DNA from: Methanobacteriaceae archaeon
GTDB taxonomy: Archaea > Methanobacteriota > Methanobacteria > Methanobacteriales > Methanobacteriaceae
Assembly (NCBI GenBank): GCA_030656015.1
Contig: JAUSNX010000009.1
Location: 62,001-126,000 of the forward strand
Direction of reading: 5' to 3'
Length of the DNA stretch: 64,000 bases
Made by a program: the position numbers and the translations under genes. Numbering within the stretch: position 1 is the stretch's first letter; each line of letters starts with the position of its first letter. This document shows positions 55,249 through 64,000 of the stretch, piece by piece. A model generated the notes under the pieces. The model searched no databases. It was not told the origin of the DNA and saw only the letters and a list, made by a program, of their open reading frames with translations.

Positions 55249-55908
55249 ATGTTAAAAGTGGTAATTGTAACTGACGGACCATATGGCGACCGGGCCTATG
55301 AAACTATACAAATGGAATTTGATGCTGAGTTTATAGAACTGGAAAAGCCATCATCTACGTTTATGGATGAGTTAGAAATTCCTGAAAACCTGATGGTGAA
55401 AATTAAAGAAGCAAATATCTTAATAACCTATACCACCCACCCAGATGTTACCTTAGATCTGATTCATATGATCAATAAAGACGTTGATTGGATTATTGTT
55501 GCTGCCTGGAATGGTGAAGGCTTTAAAAACCAGCTAGAAAGATATGGAAATGTCACCTGCCCATATATAATGTGTGAGCTGGAAGAAAATGGTAATCCTG
55601 CCTTTGATGAATTTGTATCTAAAATTGGAAAGCCTAAAATTGAATTAGTATTGGATGGAAGCAAGCTGAAAGGTGTGGATGTTTTAAGAACTTCCCCTTG
55701 TGGATCCACCGCCTTTGTGGCCGATTATATAAATGAAAAATATATGGGTCAAGTTCCAGATCCTGAAAACCTTCCCACAGAAGCCGGTCTGAAATTACAG
55801 CATTATCCTTGTAGAGCAGCAAAAATGAGATTATTTTCAGATGAAGAATGCAAAAAGCAGTTGGCCTCTGGACATCATAGTGATGCCTTTGAAGAAGCTT
55901 TGAAATAG
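55249..55908 (+). CDS. DUF166 family protein
   Basis: A 219-residue archaeal DUF166 protein. Conserved blocks are VVIVTDGPYGDRAYETI, ILITYTTHPDVTLDL, VDWIIVAAWNGEGFKNQLERYGNVTCPYIMCELEENG and GVDVLRTSPCGSTAFVADYI, ending LKLQHYPCRAAKMRLFSDEECKKQLASG. Its four or five conserved Cys suggest a metal or Fe-S centre. The family has sometimes been annotated as thymidylate synthase on weak grounds; I do not use that name. GGAGG is 8 bases before the ATG. It follows arsC (53 bases), and a joint message is possible. Confidence 0.85.
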   Translation: MLKVVIVTDGPYGDRAYETIQMEFDAEFIELEKPSSTFMDELEIPENLMVKIKEANILITYTTHPDVTLDLIHMINKDVDWIIVAAWNGEGFKNQLERYGNVTCPYIMCELEENGNPAFDEFVSKIGKPKIELVLDGSKLKGVDVLRTSPCGSTAFVADYINEKYMGQVPDPENLPTEAGLKLQHYPCRAAKMRLFSDEECKKQLASGHHSDAFEEALK

Positions 55909-55999
55909 GCATTAAATATGGTTTATTAAAGATTTTTTTATTTTAGACTATTTAAAAAAATAAATAGTAAAAATAACAGATAATAATCCATGTTCTCAG

Positions 56000-57130
56000 G
56001 TGCAATTAAAACTAAGAGATGTTAAAATGATGGATAACACTGTTTTCGTTGAGGGATTATCAGATTCTAATGCTAATTCTATCAGTAAATCCATTAAAAA
56101 TGTTTTTTTAAAATCAACAAATAACTTAGAATGGCTAACCCCCAGAGATATTGTTCTCTTAAAGCCGGCCCTGAATTCTCCAGATCCTTATCCTTCTACC
56201 ACCCATCCCCTTTCAATTAAGGTAATCTCAGAAATCCTCACTGAAAATGGGGCAAAAGTTTTTATTGGGGATCAATCCGGGCTGAAAAATGTGCTTCATC
56301 ACCATTCAGGAGTTATTCATGGTAGCACCCGTGATAATTATCTTAAATCTGGAATGGGTACTATTGATGATGAATTTATAAGTTTTGAATCTGAAGGCTG
56401 GGAAGAGGGTTTTATTCATTATCATTCAAATCATACTCCATCATGGCCCCATGGATTTCATGTAACCAAGTGGATTAAAAAAGTTGATCATATCATTAAT
56501 TTACCTCGATTAAGCTCCCATAGCCAGGCCGGGGCCACCCTCGGTTTTAAAAATATGGTGGGGATTTTAAGGGATGATAGTCGGATGGATTTCCATGCTA
56601 ATGGCCCTTTCAATAATTTTATCAAAAATGAGGCCCATGGCAGCAGTTTAAAATCTATTGATGATAAATCAGATACTTTTATAGAAAAAATCGTAGAAAT
56701 AAGCGATTCTATTAAAGAAAAACTTCGACTTACTCTTTTTGTGGCCACCCAGGCTCAGGCCACCTTCGGGCCTAACAGAAATGCTCTTGAAATTGGGAAA
56801 TTAGAATTTGGGAAAGCACATATTGTCAATTTGGAACCAGGCATGGTATTTGCCAGTACCGATTCCGTATCAGTAGAATCATTTGCACTGGCCTTGTTAA
56901 AGGATATCAGAAAATCAATTCCGTTTTTATATAGATTATATCCTCGATTAATATTATTTTCCAATGAAAACGTCAATAATATTGATAAGATACCCATCAG
57001 AGATTTAAAATTTATTCAGCATGCTCAAGATATTGGTTTGGGCCAAATTTTAGATACTATTGTTTATAATAATGTTCCAGATAGTTTACAGATTCGTTTA
57101 AAAGAATATCTGGATGAAAATCACAAATAA
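56000..57130 (+). CDS. DUF362 domain-containing protein
   Basis: A protein of about 370 residues with a DUF362 core: IVLLKPALNSPDPYPSTTHPLSIKVISEILTENGAKVFIGDQSG, GWEEGFIHYHSN, VDHIINLPRLSSHSQAGATLGFKNMVGILRDDSRMDFHANGPF and GMVFASTDSVSVESFALALL. DUF362 proteins often have ferredoxin domains; this one has none, and the usual KxNL motif reads KPAL. The role is unknown. The GTG at 56000 gives residues QLKLRDVKMM before the family-like DNTVFVEGLSD; ATGs at 56027 or 56030 may be the true start, and the SDs are indecisive. Confidence 0.82.
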   Translation: MQLKLRDVKMMDNTVFVEGLSDSNANSISKSIKNVFLKSTNNLEWLTPRDIVLLKPALNSPDPYPSTTHPLSIKVISEILTENGAKVFIGDQSGLKNVLHHHSGVIHGSTRDNYLKSGMGTIDDEFISFESEGWEEGFIHYHSNHTPSWPHGFHVTKWIKKVDHIINLPRLSSHSQAGATLGFKNMVGILRDDSRMDFHANGPFNNFIKNEAHGSSLKSIDDKSDTFIEKIVEISDSIKEKLRLTLFVATQAQATFGPNRNALEIGKLEFGKAHIVNLEPGMVFASTDSVSVESFALALLKDIRKSIPFLYRLYPRLILFSNENVNNIDKIPIRDLKFIQHAQDIGLGQILDTIVYNNVPDSLQIRLKEYLDENHK

Positions 57131-57183
57131 AAAAAACTATTTTTTTAAATAAAATTTTATATTATGATCCATATTTTCCAAAT
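57131..57183. other. short AT-rich gap after DUF362
   Basis: T-rich sequence (CTATTTTTTTAAATAAAATTTTAT) just after the DUF362 stop may terminate that transcript. The longer gap to 57499 otherwise holds the micro-ORF at 57184-57267 and the repeated 17-mer GATTTTAGCCTTTAAAT at 57348-57364. Confidence 0.4.
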
Positions 57184-57267
57184 TTAAAAATAATATTTAG
57201 TAAGTAAAAAGACCAGCAATATACTTAAAAAAAATAATGGTGCTCCTATTTTGCAGAATTTCTGCAT
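57184..57267 (-). CDS. candidate 27-residue membrane micro-protein
   Basis: This frame is too short for ordinary gene calling. It reads MQKFCKIGAPLFFLSILLVF, then LLTKYYF and a stop: one basic N-terminus, one hydrophobic helix and a short basic/aromatic end. GGGGTGA sits five bases before the ATG, a near-perfect match to the SD used by long genes here. The gene lies on the same strand as the downstream DUF362-facing kinases but in the convergent gap between DUF362 and the MEDS kinase. The first codons overlap an imperfect dyad (GCAGAA-T-TTCTGC), which could instead be part of a terminator. Confidence 0.45.
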   Translation of the reverse strand: MQKFCKIGAPLFFLSILLVFLLTKYYF

Positions 57268-57499
57268 AAATTTCACCCCGATTCTAAAAAATTTAATTAT
57301 AATATGTAATATTCCAGATCATACTACTTATTTTTATAGTTTAAAATGATTTTAGCCTTTAAATAGAAGCTGAAATTTTCAATACTACAACATAACCTTG
57401 TTTATTATAATAATAAGGATTTTAAAAATATTATGAAATTCAACAAGGTAATTTTATTATTATTCCAAAAATGCTTCATTTTAAAAAGAAAAAAAGAAT

Positions 57500-59185
<1,686 letters not shown>

Positions 59186-59207
59186 CCAAAACACCCATTA
59201 CATGACT

Positions 59208-61430
59208 TTATAATCTCTCCTCATACTGTAATTCTTTAAACTTAATTTTAAATTCGGTTCCGTGACTTCGGTCTACCTCGATTGTGCCTTCGAGCTGTTC
59301 AACTAAGGTATTTACTAATTGTAATCCTAATTTTCTCGGATTTTTAAGTTCCATATCTTCAGGTAGCCCCACACCATTATCCTTGATTATTACTTCAATT
59401 TCTTCACCGTTATGATGTAAAGATATGAATATTTCACCTTCAGAATCAGGAAATGCATGTTTCAGGCTGTTACTTACCAGTTCATTTAAAATAAGACCCA
59501 GTGGAATGGCAGTTTCCATATTAAATTTAACATCAACAATATCCGTTACCAATTTTATATTAGAATTTCTGGCATATGTAGAGAAAAGTTGAGAACTTAA
59601 GTTCTTTATGTAATCTTCAAATTTGATACTGGAAAGATCTTCTGATTGATATAAATTATCATGTATAAGTGAAATTGATTTAACCCTGTCTTGAACTATA
59701 GTGAAAAGGGCAATATCTCTTTTATCAAAGACCTGAGAAGATTCCAAACTTAGAAGACTGGAAATAATCTGCATGTTATTTTTAACACGGTGATGAATTT
59801 CCCTTAATAACATCTCTTTTTCGCCTATAACTCTCAGCAAATGGGTTTCAGCTTCTTTACGTTCTGTGATGTCACGGACTACTCCTAACATTCTGATTGG
59901 AACATCTTTCTCGTCACGATAAACATTACCGTATACTTCGATCCACCGTATTTGTTTATCTGGCCTGATGATTCTACATTGAAAATATAATTTATTAGTT
60001 TCATAAGCATTTTCAAATTTCTGTTGGACATATTTTCGATCCGCGGTTAGAATATGTTCAAAGAAAATTTTGGAACCCCATTCTGGTAAAAGTGAATCAT
60101 ATCCAAATATTTGATCATGTTCAAGTGTCCGGATACTAGTGTCATTTACCAGATCTAAATCCCAAGCACCCATATCAGACGATTCTAAAGCAAGTTTCAG
60201 TCTTTTAACATTATCATCAACAATTTGGTCCATTCTTTTACGTTCTTTGATTTCTGCTTTAAGGAGGACATTAACATTAGTAATCTCAATTGTTAGTTTG
60301 GCAAGGGCTTTTTCAGCCTGTTTACGTTCAGTAATGTCAAGAAGAGATGCTACGCTCTTTTTGGTGCCAGGTATTATATCAACATTTAAATGGATGTTTT
60401 TAACATTGGCCTGCCGGTCGATGAACCTGAAATCATAAATTATTGGCGCAGCCGCAGGATCAGTTCTGCGAAGACTATGGTATTTCTTCATTTTTTTAAG
60501 ATAGTTTTTCTCCACGAAATCTGCCCAACCCATCTTACCCTCTAATTCTTCTCTTGAATAACCACTGAGCTTTTCAAATTCTGCATTGGCCAGAGATATT
60601 GTTGTATCCTCCTCAACAATAATAGTCGCAGTCCCTGTATGCTCAAAAATTGCCCTATAATGTGCTTCTGACTCTTTTAGAGCTTCTTCAGCTTTTTTAC
60701 GTTCATTGATGTCTCTGCCTACTGCAATTATGGTACTAACATTTCCTTTATCATCCCGAACAGCTTTGTCCGACCAGGCTATCCAGAGCCAGCCATCTCG
60801 GGTCATGGCTCGCTGCTCGACGTAACAAGTATAAGGTGGGTTGTATAAGCATTTCATTGATTTAACAGTGGATTCTCGGTCATCTTGGTGAACCGAGGGT
60901 ATAAATTTTTTGCCAATTAATTCTTCTTCTGTTTTGCCGAACATTTCACAGTAGCTGGGGCTGACAAAAAGGAATCTTCCTTCGGTATCTAACTCGACCA
61001 CCATATCTTTCTGACCTTCAACCAGAAGACGGTACTTCTCTTCACTTTCCCTTAATTCCATTTCCATCTGGTTTTTATAAATAGCAAGTTCTATGGCATA
61101 TTTAAGTTCATTAGCATCATAAGGTTTAATTATATATCCATGGGGCCCGGTTAGTTTGGCTCTTTCAATTGTAGGTTCTTCAGAATGAGCAGTTAAATAT
61201 ATGACTGGGATATTTAAGTTTTTAATCTTAGAAGCCGCTTCAATACCATCAGTATCCCCTTTAAGAACGATATCCATCAAAATAAGATCGGGCATAATCT
61301 CTAAAGCTTTCTCTACAGCTTCTTTGCCACCGGAAGCGACATATGGAATCTCATAACCGAAGGATTCCAAGGTTTGCTTAATATTCATGGCTTCTATACT
61401 CTCATCCTCAACTATAAGAACTTTGACCAT
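59208..61430 (-). CDS. hybrid histidine kinase: REC-PAS-PAS-PAS-HisKA_2-HATPase
   Basis: A 740-residue cytoplasmic hybrid kinase. An intact receiver ([40 protein letters not shown]) occupies 1-120. PAS domains lie at about 127-250 ([20 protein letters not shown]), 255-380 ([21 protein letters not shown] to SLLDITERK) and 420-535 ([21 protein letters not shown]). HisKA_2 ([13 protein letters not shown]) and HATPase ([30 protein letters not shown]) follow. The kinase core is closely related to that of the next gene upstream, so the two arose by duplication. The start is ATG at 61430 after GGTGGGG; GTG at 61442 overlaps it. Confidence 0.93.
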   Translation of the reverse strand: MVKVLIVEDESIEAMNIKQTLESFGYEIPYVASGGKEAVEKALEIMPDLILMDIVLKGDTDGIEAASKIKNLNIPVIYLTAHSEEPTIERAKLTGPHGYIIKPYDANELKYAIELAIYKNQMEMELRESEEKYRLLVEGQKDMVVELDTEGRFLFVSPSYCEMFGKTEEELIGKKFIPSVHQDDRESTVKSMKCLYNPPYTCYVEQRAMTRDGWLWIAWSDKAVRDDKGNVSTIIAVGRDINERKKAEEALKESEAHYRAIFEHTGTATIIVEEDTTISLANAEFEKLSGYSREELEGKMGWADFVEKNYLKKMKKYHSLRRTDPAAAPIIYDFRFIDRQANVKNIHLNVDIIPGTKKSVASLLDITERKQAEKALAKLTIEITNVNVLLKAEIKERKRMDQIVDDNVKRLKLALESSDMGAWDLDLVNDTSIRTLEHDQIFGYDSLLPEWGSKIFFEHILTADRKYVQQKFENAYETNKLYFQCRIIRPDKQIRWIEVYGNVYRDEKDVPIRMLGVVRDITERKEAETHLLRVIGEKEMLLREIHHRVKNNMQIISSLLSLESSQVFDKRDIALFTIVQDRVKSISLIHDNLYQSEDLSSIKFEDYIKNLSSQLFSTYARNSNIKLVTDIVDVKFNMETAIPLGLILNELVSNSLKHAFPDSEGEIFISLHHNGEEIEVIIKDNGVGLPEDMELKNPRKLGLQLVNTLVEQLEGTIEVDRSHGTEFKIKFKELQYEERL

Positions 61431-61490
61431 TTTTGTCCCCACCTATAATAATTTAGAATCTCTTCCCATTCTAAAATATCTTATACTCTT

Positions 61491-64000
61491 TTATAATCTC
61501 TCTTCATACTGTAATTCTTTAAATTTGATTTTGAATTCAGATCCATGATTTCGATTAAATTCAATTTTTGCTTCAAGTTGTTTAATTAAGCTGTTTACTA
61601 ATTCAAATCCTAGTTTTGTTGGTTTTTTAATTCCCATACCTTCGGGTAATCCCACACCATTATCTTTAATTATCAATTCAATTTCTTCACCCTTAGAATG
61701 CAAAGATATGAATATTTCACCTTCCGAATCAGGAAATGCGTATTTCAGACTGTTGATTACTAGTTCATTTATGATAAGACCAAGCGGTATGGCTGTTTCC
61801 ATGTTGAGTGAAGTATCAACAATATCAGTTACAAATTTGATGTTAGAATCGGATGCATATATGGTAAAAAGTTGAGAGGCCAAGCTAGTTAAATATTCTT
61901 TAAATTTAATACTTGAAAGATCGTTTGATTGGTAAAGAATCCCATGAATAAGACCCATAGATGTAATCCTATCCTGAGCTTTCATAAAAAGTGAATTATC
62001 TCTTTTATCAAAAACCTGAGAAGATTCCAGACTCAAGAGGCTGGAAATAATCTGCATATTGTTATAAACCCTATGATGTATTTCCCTTAATAGCATCTCT
62101 TTTTCTTTTATAGCTTTTAATAATTGCTTTTCAGCTTCTTTACGTTCTTTAATTTCATCTTTTAGTAAAATATTAGCATTAGTCAGTTCATTTGTTCGTT
62201 TTTCAACTGTTATCTCAAGATTATCCATATGTTCCTGAAGTTGTTCTTCCACTTTTTTGAGTTGGGTGATGTCTCTTGCCGCTGCAAAAACCCCTATAAC
62301 CTGATCTTTTTCATCTTTATATATTGAAGCATTATACAAAACCGGAGTTATATCACCATTTTTATGCTTAATTTCAAGAGGATAATCTTTAACAGAACCT
62401 TTTAGGAACACTTCTTCGTATACCTTTTTTGCTTTATCAGAATCAGTAAAATATACTGAAAAATCAGTGCTGATAATCTGGTCCCTAGAATAACCCGTAA
62501 CTAATTCAACAGATTTATTAAGATCAGTTATCTTCCCATCAGGACCAATAATAAATAAAGGATCAATATTAACCTCAAGCAAACTCCTAGTATAAAGCTG
62601 GATAAATTTCAATGCTTCTTCTGCATTTTTACGATCAGTAATGTCTCTTTGAATTGTTGAAATTCCAATCAGGTTTCCATAGGCATCCAAAAGTGGAGAT
62701 TCAGAGATGGATAGATTTATTTCAGTACCATCCTTCCTTATTCGAGTAGTATCATGGTGGAAAACCCTAATTCCCTCTTTAATCTTCTCAGTAATCTGCT
62801 TTCTTTCTTCTTTCAGGTGATTAGGTGCAAGCATGGAACTGTTTTTTCCAACAACTTCTTCAGATGAATAGCCATATATGGCTTCCGCACCCCTGTTCCA
62901 TGAAGTTATCATTCCTTCTAGAGTTTTACTGATAATGGCATCATCTGATGATCCTATAATATTTGCCAGTCTTTGGATTTGTATTTCTGCATTTTTACGT
63001 TCAGTGATATCTCTTGCTGCTGCGAAAACTCCTATAATTTGATCTTTTTCATCTTTATATATTGAAGCATTATACAAAACCGGAGTTATATCACCATTTT
63101 TATGCCGAATTTCCAGAGGATAATCTTTTACAAACCCTTCAAGAAACACTTCTTTATAAATAGTCCTTGCTTTATCGGGATTGGTGAAATAATCAGAAAA
63201 ATCCCGTCCAATAATCTGGTCCCGCGCATAACCCGTTACTAACTCAACAGCTTTATTAAGATCAGTAATCTTTCCATCAGGACCAATAATGAATAAAGGA
63301 TCAATATTAACCTCAAGCAAACTCCTATTATAAAGACTCACCCTTAATTCTTCTTCAGATTCTAATTTTTCGGCAGATCTCTCTTTGACATTTAATTCTG
63401 CATTATATTTTGCATTGACCAGAGATTTTTCTGTTTTTTTTAGTTCGGTGATGTCTTCTGATATACCCAGGAGATATTGGGGGTTTCCTTCTTTATTAAA
63501 AATAGGGATTTTTTTAGTGTGTAATACTCTTTGACCAAAATTTTTGGTTTCAATAATTTCTTCGGGAATATCTAATAATTTCTTGTTTTGAAGAACTTCC
63601 CTATCTTTTTGTGTGAAAAAATCCGCTTCTTCTTTTGGAAAAAAGTCATAGTCCGTTTTACCCACTAATTCTTCTCTGGAATGCCCCAGCAATTCTTCCC
63701 CTGCCTTGTTAACCATTTCAAATTGAAGTTTGTCCGCACTTTTTATAAAAATCATGTTGGGAATATTTTCCATGATATTTCCCAGAAATTCATTATTAAT
63801 GCATTCATTCAATTCATTTTTCATCTGTTTTTTGTAAATGGCAAGCTCTATGGCATATTTAAGTTCAAGAGGAGTGTAGGGTTTAAAAATAAATTCATGT
63901 GGTTCTGTGAGTTTGATTTTTTCAATTTTAATTTCTTTAGAATGAGCAGTTAAAAATATTACAGGTATATCCAACTTTTTAATCTTAGAAACAGTTTCAA
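61491..64000 (-). CDS. hybrid histidine kinase, N-terminus beyond the window (REC-PAS x4-HisKA_2-HATPase)
   Basis: At least 835 codons, running off the right edge. The frame is open to 64000 and what precedes the first possible codon (TVSKIKK-LDIPVIFLTAHSKE) continues a receiver domain, so the true start lies outside. Counting from the TTG at 63974: the end of REC (1-50), PAS at about 60-180, 215-328, 335-450 and 461-574, a coiled coil (575-615), then HisKA_2 with EIHHRVYNN (Tyr replaces the usual Lys) and HATPase. The second and fourth PAS differ by only about 16 of 110 residues. The C-terminal 230 residues nearly match those of the next gene (59208-61430). Confidence 0.92.
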   Translation of the reverse strand, partial: ETVSKIKKLDIPVIFLTAHSKEIKIEKIKLTEPHEFIFKPYTPLELKYAIELAIYKKQMKNELNECINNEFLGNIMENIPNMIFIKSADKLQFEMVNKAGEELLGHSREELVGKTDYDFFPKEEADFFTQKDREVLQNKKLLDIPEEIIETKNFGQRVLHTKKIPIFNKEGNPQYLLGISEDITELKKTEKSLVNAKYNAELNVKERSAEKLESEEELRVSLYNRSLLEVNIDPLFIIGPDGKITDLNKAVELVTGYARDQIIGRDFSDYFTNPDKARTIYKEVFLEGFVKDYPLEIRHKNGDITPVLYNASIYKDEKDQIIGVFAAARDITERKNAEIQIQRLANIIGSSDDAIISKTLEGMITSWNRGAEAIYGYSSEEVVGKNSSMLAPNHLKEERKQITEKIKEGIRVFHHDTTRIRKDGTEINLSISESPLLDAYGNLIGISTIQRDITDRKNAEEALKFIQLYTRSLLEVNIDPLFIIGPDGKITDLNKSVELVTGYSRDQIISTDFSVYFTDSDKAKKVYEEVFLKGSVKDYPLEIKHKNGDITPVLYNASIYKDEKDQVIGVFAAARDITQLKKVEEQLQEHMDNLEITVEKRTNELTNANILLKDEIKERKEAEKQLLKAIKEKEMLLREIHHRVYNNMQIISSLLSLESSQVFDKRDNSLFMKAQDRITSMGLIHGILYQSNDLSSIKFKEYLTSLASQLFTIYASDSNIKFVTDIVDTSLNMETAIPLGLIINELVINSLKYAFPDSEGEIFISLHSKGEEIELIIKDNGVGLPEGMGIKKPTKLGFELVNSLIKQLEAKIEFNRNHGSEFKIKFKELQYEERL

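Noticed and set aside
55249-55908. Annotation of the DUF166 protein as thymidylate synthase
   Set aside because: No dUMP- or folate-binding motifs of ThyA or ThyX are visible; that name comes from weak database transfer.
61491-63974. TTG at 63974 as the start of the last kinase
   Set aside because: The frame stays open to the window edge and upstream codons continue a receiver domain similar to the neighbouring kinase, so the gene is simply cut by the window.

Overview
The window is an AT-rich archaeal chromosome segment, most likely from a mesophilic Methanobacterium-type member of the Methanobacteriales. The evidence is archaeal CoA synthesis (4-phosphopantoate-beta-alanine ligase), the archaeal UPF0200/UPF0201 pair, DUF763, DUF166, DUF2124 and DUF5518 proteins, class III (QxSxExxxL) prepilins with a prepilin peptidase, archaeal-type apgM, GatC next to AsnB, and Shine-Dalgarno (SD) sites of the GGTGAT/GGAGG type. 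I see no tRNA, rRNA, CRISPR array, insertion sequence or integrase.

Layout. 0-3.4 kb: two small unknown proteins, a secreted Ntn-hydrolase-like protein and DUF763. 3.5-8 kb: a two-component cluster (two histidine kinases, a receiver-only regulator and a REC-MetOD1 regulator). 8.2-15.5 kb: uvrA and uvrB divergent from uvrC. 15.9-18 kb: a REC-PAS-MetOD1 regulator followed by a one-domain KaiC-like ATPase. 18-22.5 kb: M42 aminopeptidase, CoA synthesis, UPF0200/0201 and Dph6. 22.6-31.9 kb: a surface-structure locus with six prepilin-like proteins sharing an N-terminal D-x-[KR]-G motif, accessory membrane proteins and an A24 prepilin peptidase. 32-42.2 kb: biosynthesis (pyrG, apgM, hom, ACT protein, gatC, asnB, a Cys-rich HTH regulator, cysE, cysK). 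42.2-45.5 kb: an operator-like double palindrome and a gene remnant, then a Kai-like operon (two-domain KaiC, stand-alone degenerate receiver, histidine kinase with a degenerate receiver). 46-57 kb: Fe-S protein, small membrane proteins, M24 peptidase, two metallo-beta-lactamase-fold enzymes, FAH-family enzyme, an arsR/arsC pair, DUF166 and DUF362. 57.5-64 kb: three tandem HisKA_2 histidine kinases, the last running off the window edge.

Themes. The window is unusually rich in signalling: six HisKA_2/HisKA kinases, four receiver proteins and two KaiC-like ATPases. The most interesting unit is the operon at 42.6-45.5 kb. It pairs a two-domain KaiC, which keeps the serine matching the cyanobacterial phosphosite, with a pseudo-receiver histidine kinase, a layout reminiscent of KaiC/CikA. 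The second is the multi-prepilin locus at 22.6-31.9 kb, whose assembly ATPase and platform protein are not visible here. Several small features are not obvious from long ORFs: SD-led hydrophobic micro-ORFs, two decayed gene tails, a tandem palindrome on the cysK promoter, and direct repeats between uvrB and uvrC. In many genes the first GTG or ATG lies inside the SD; I moved those starts and say so in the entries.
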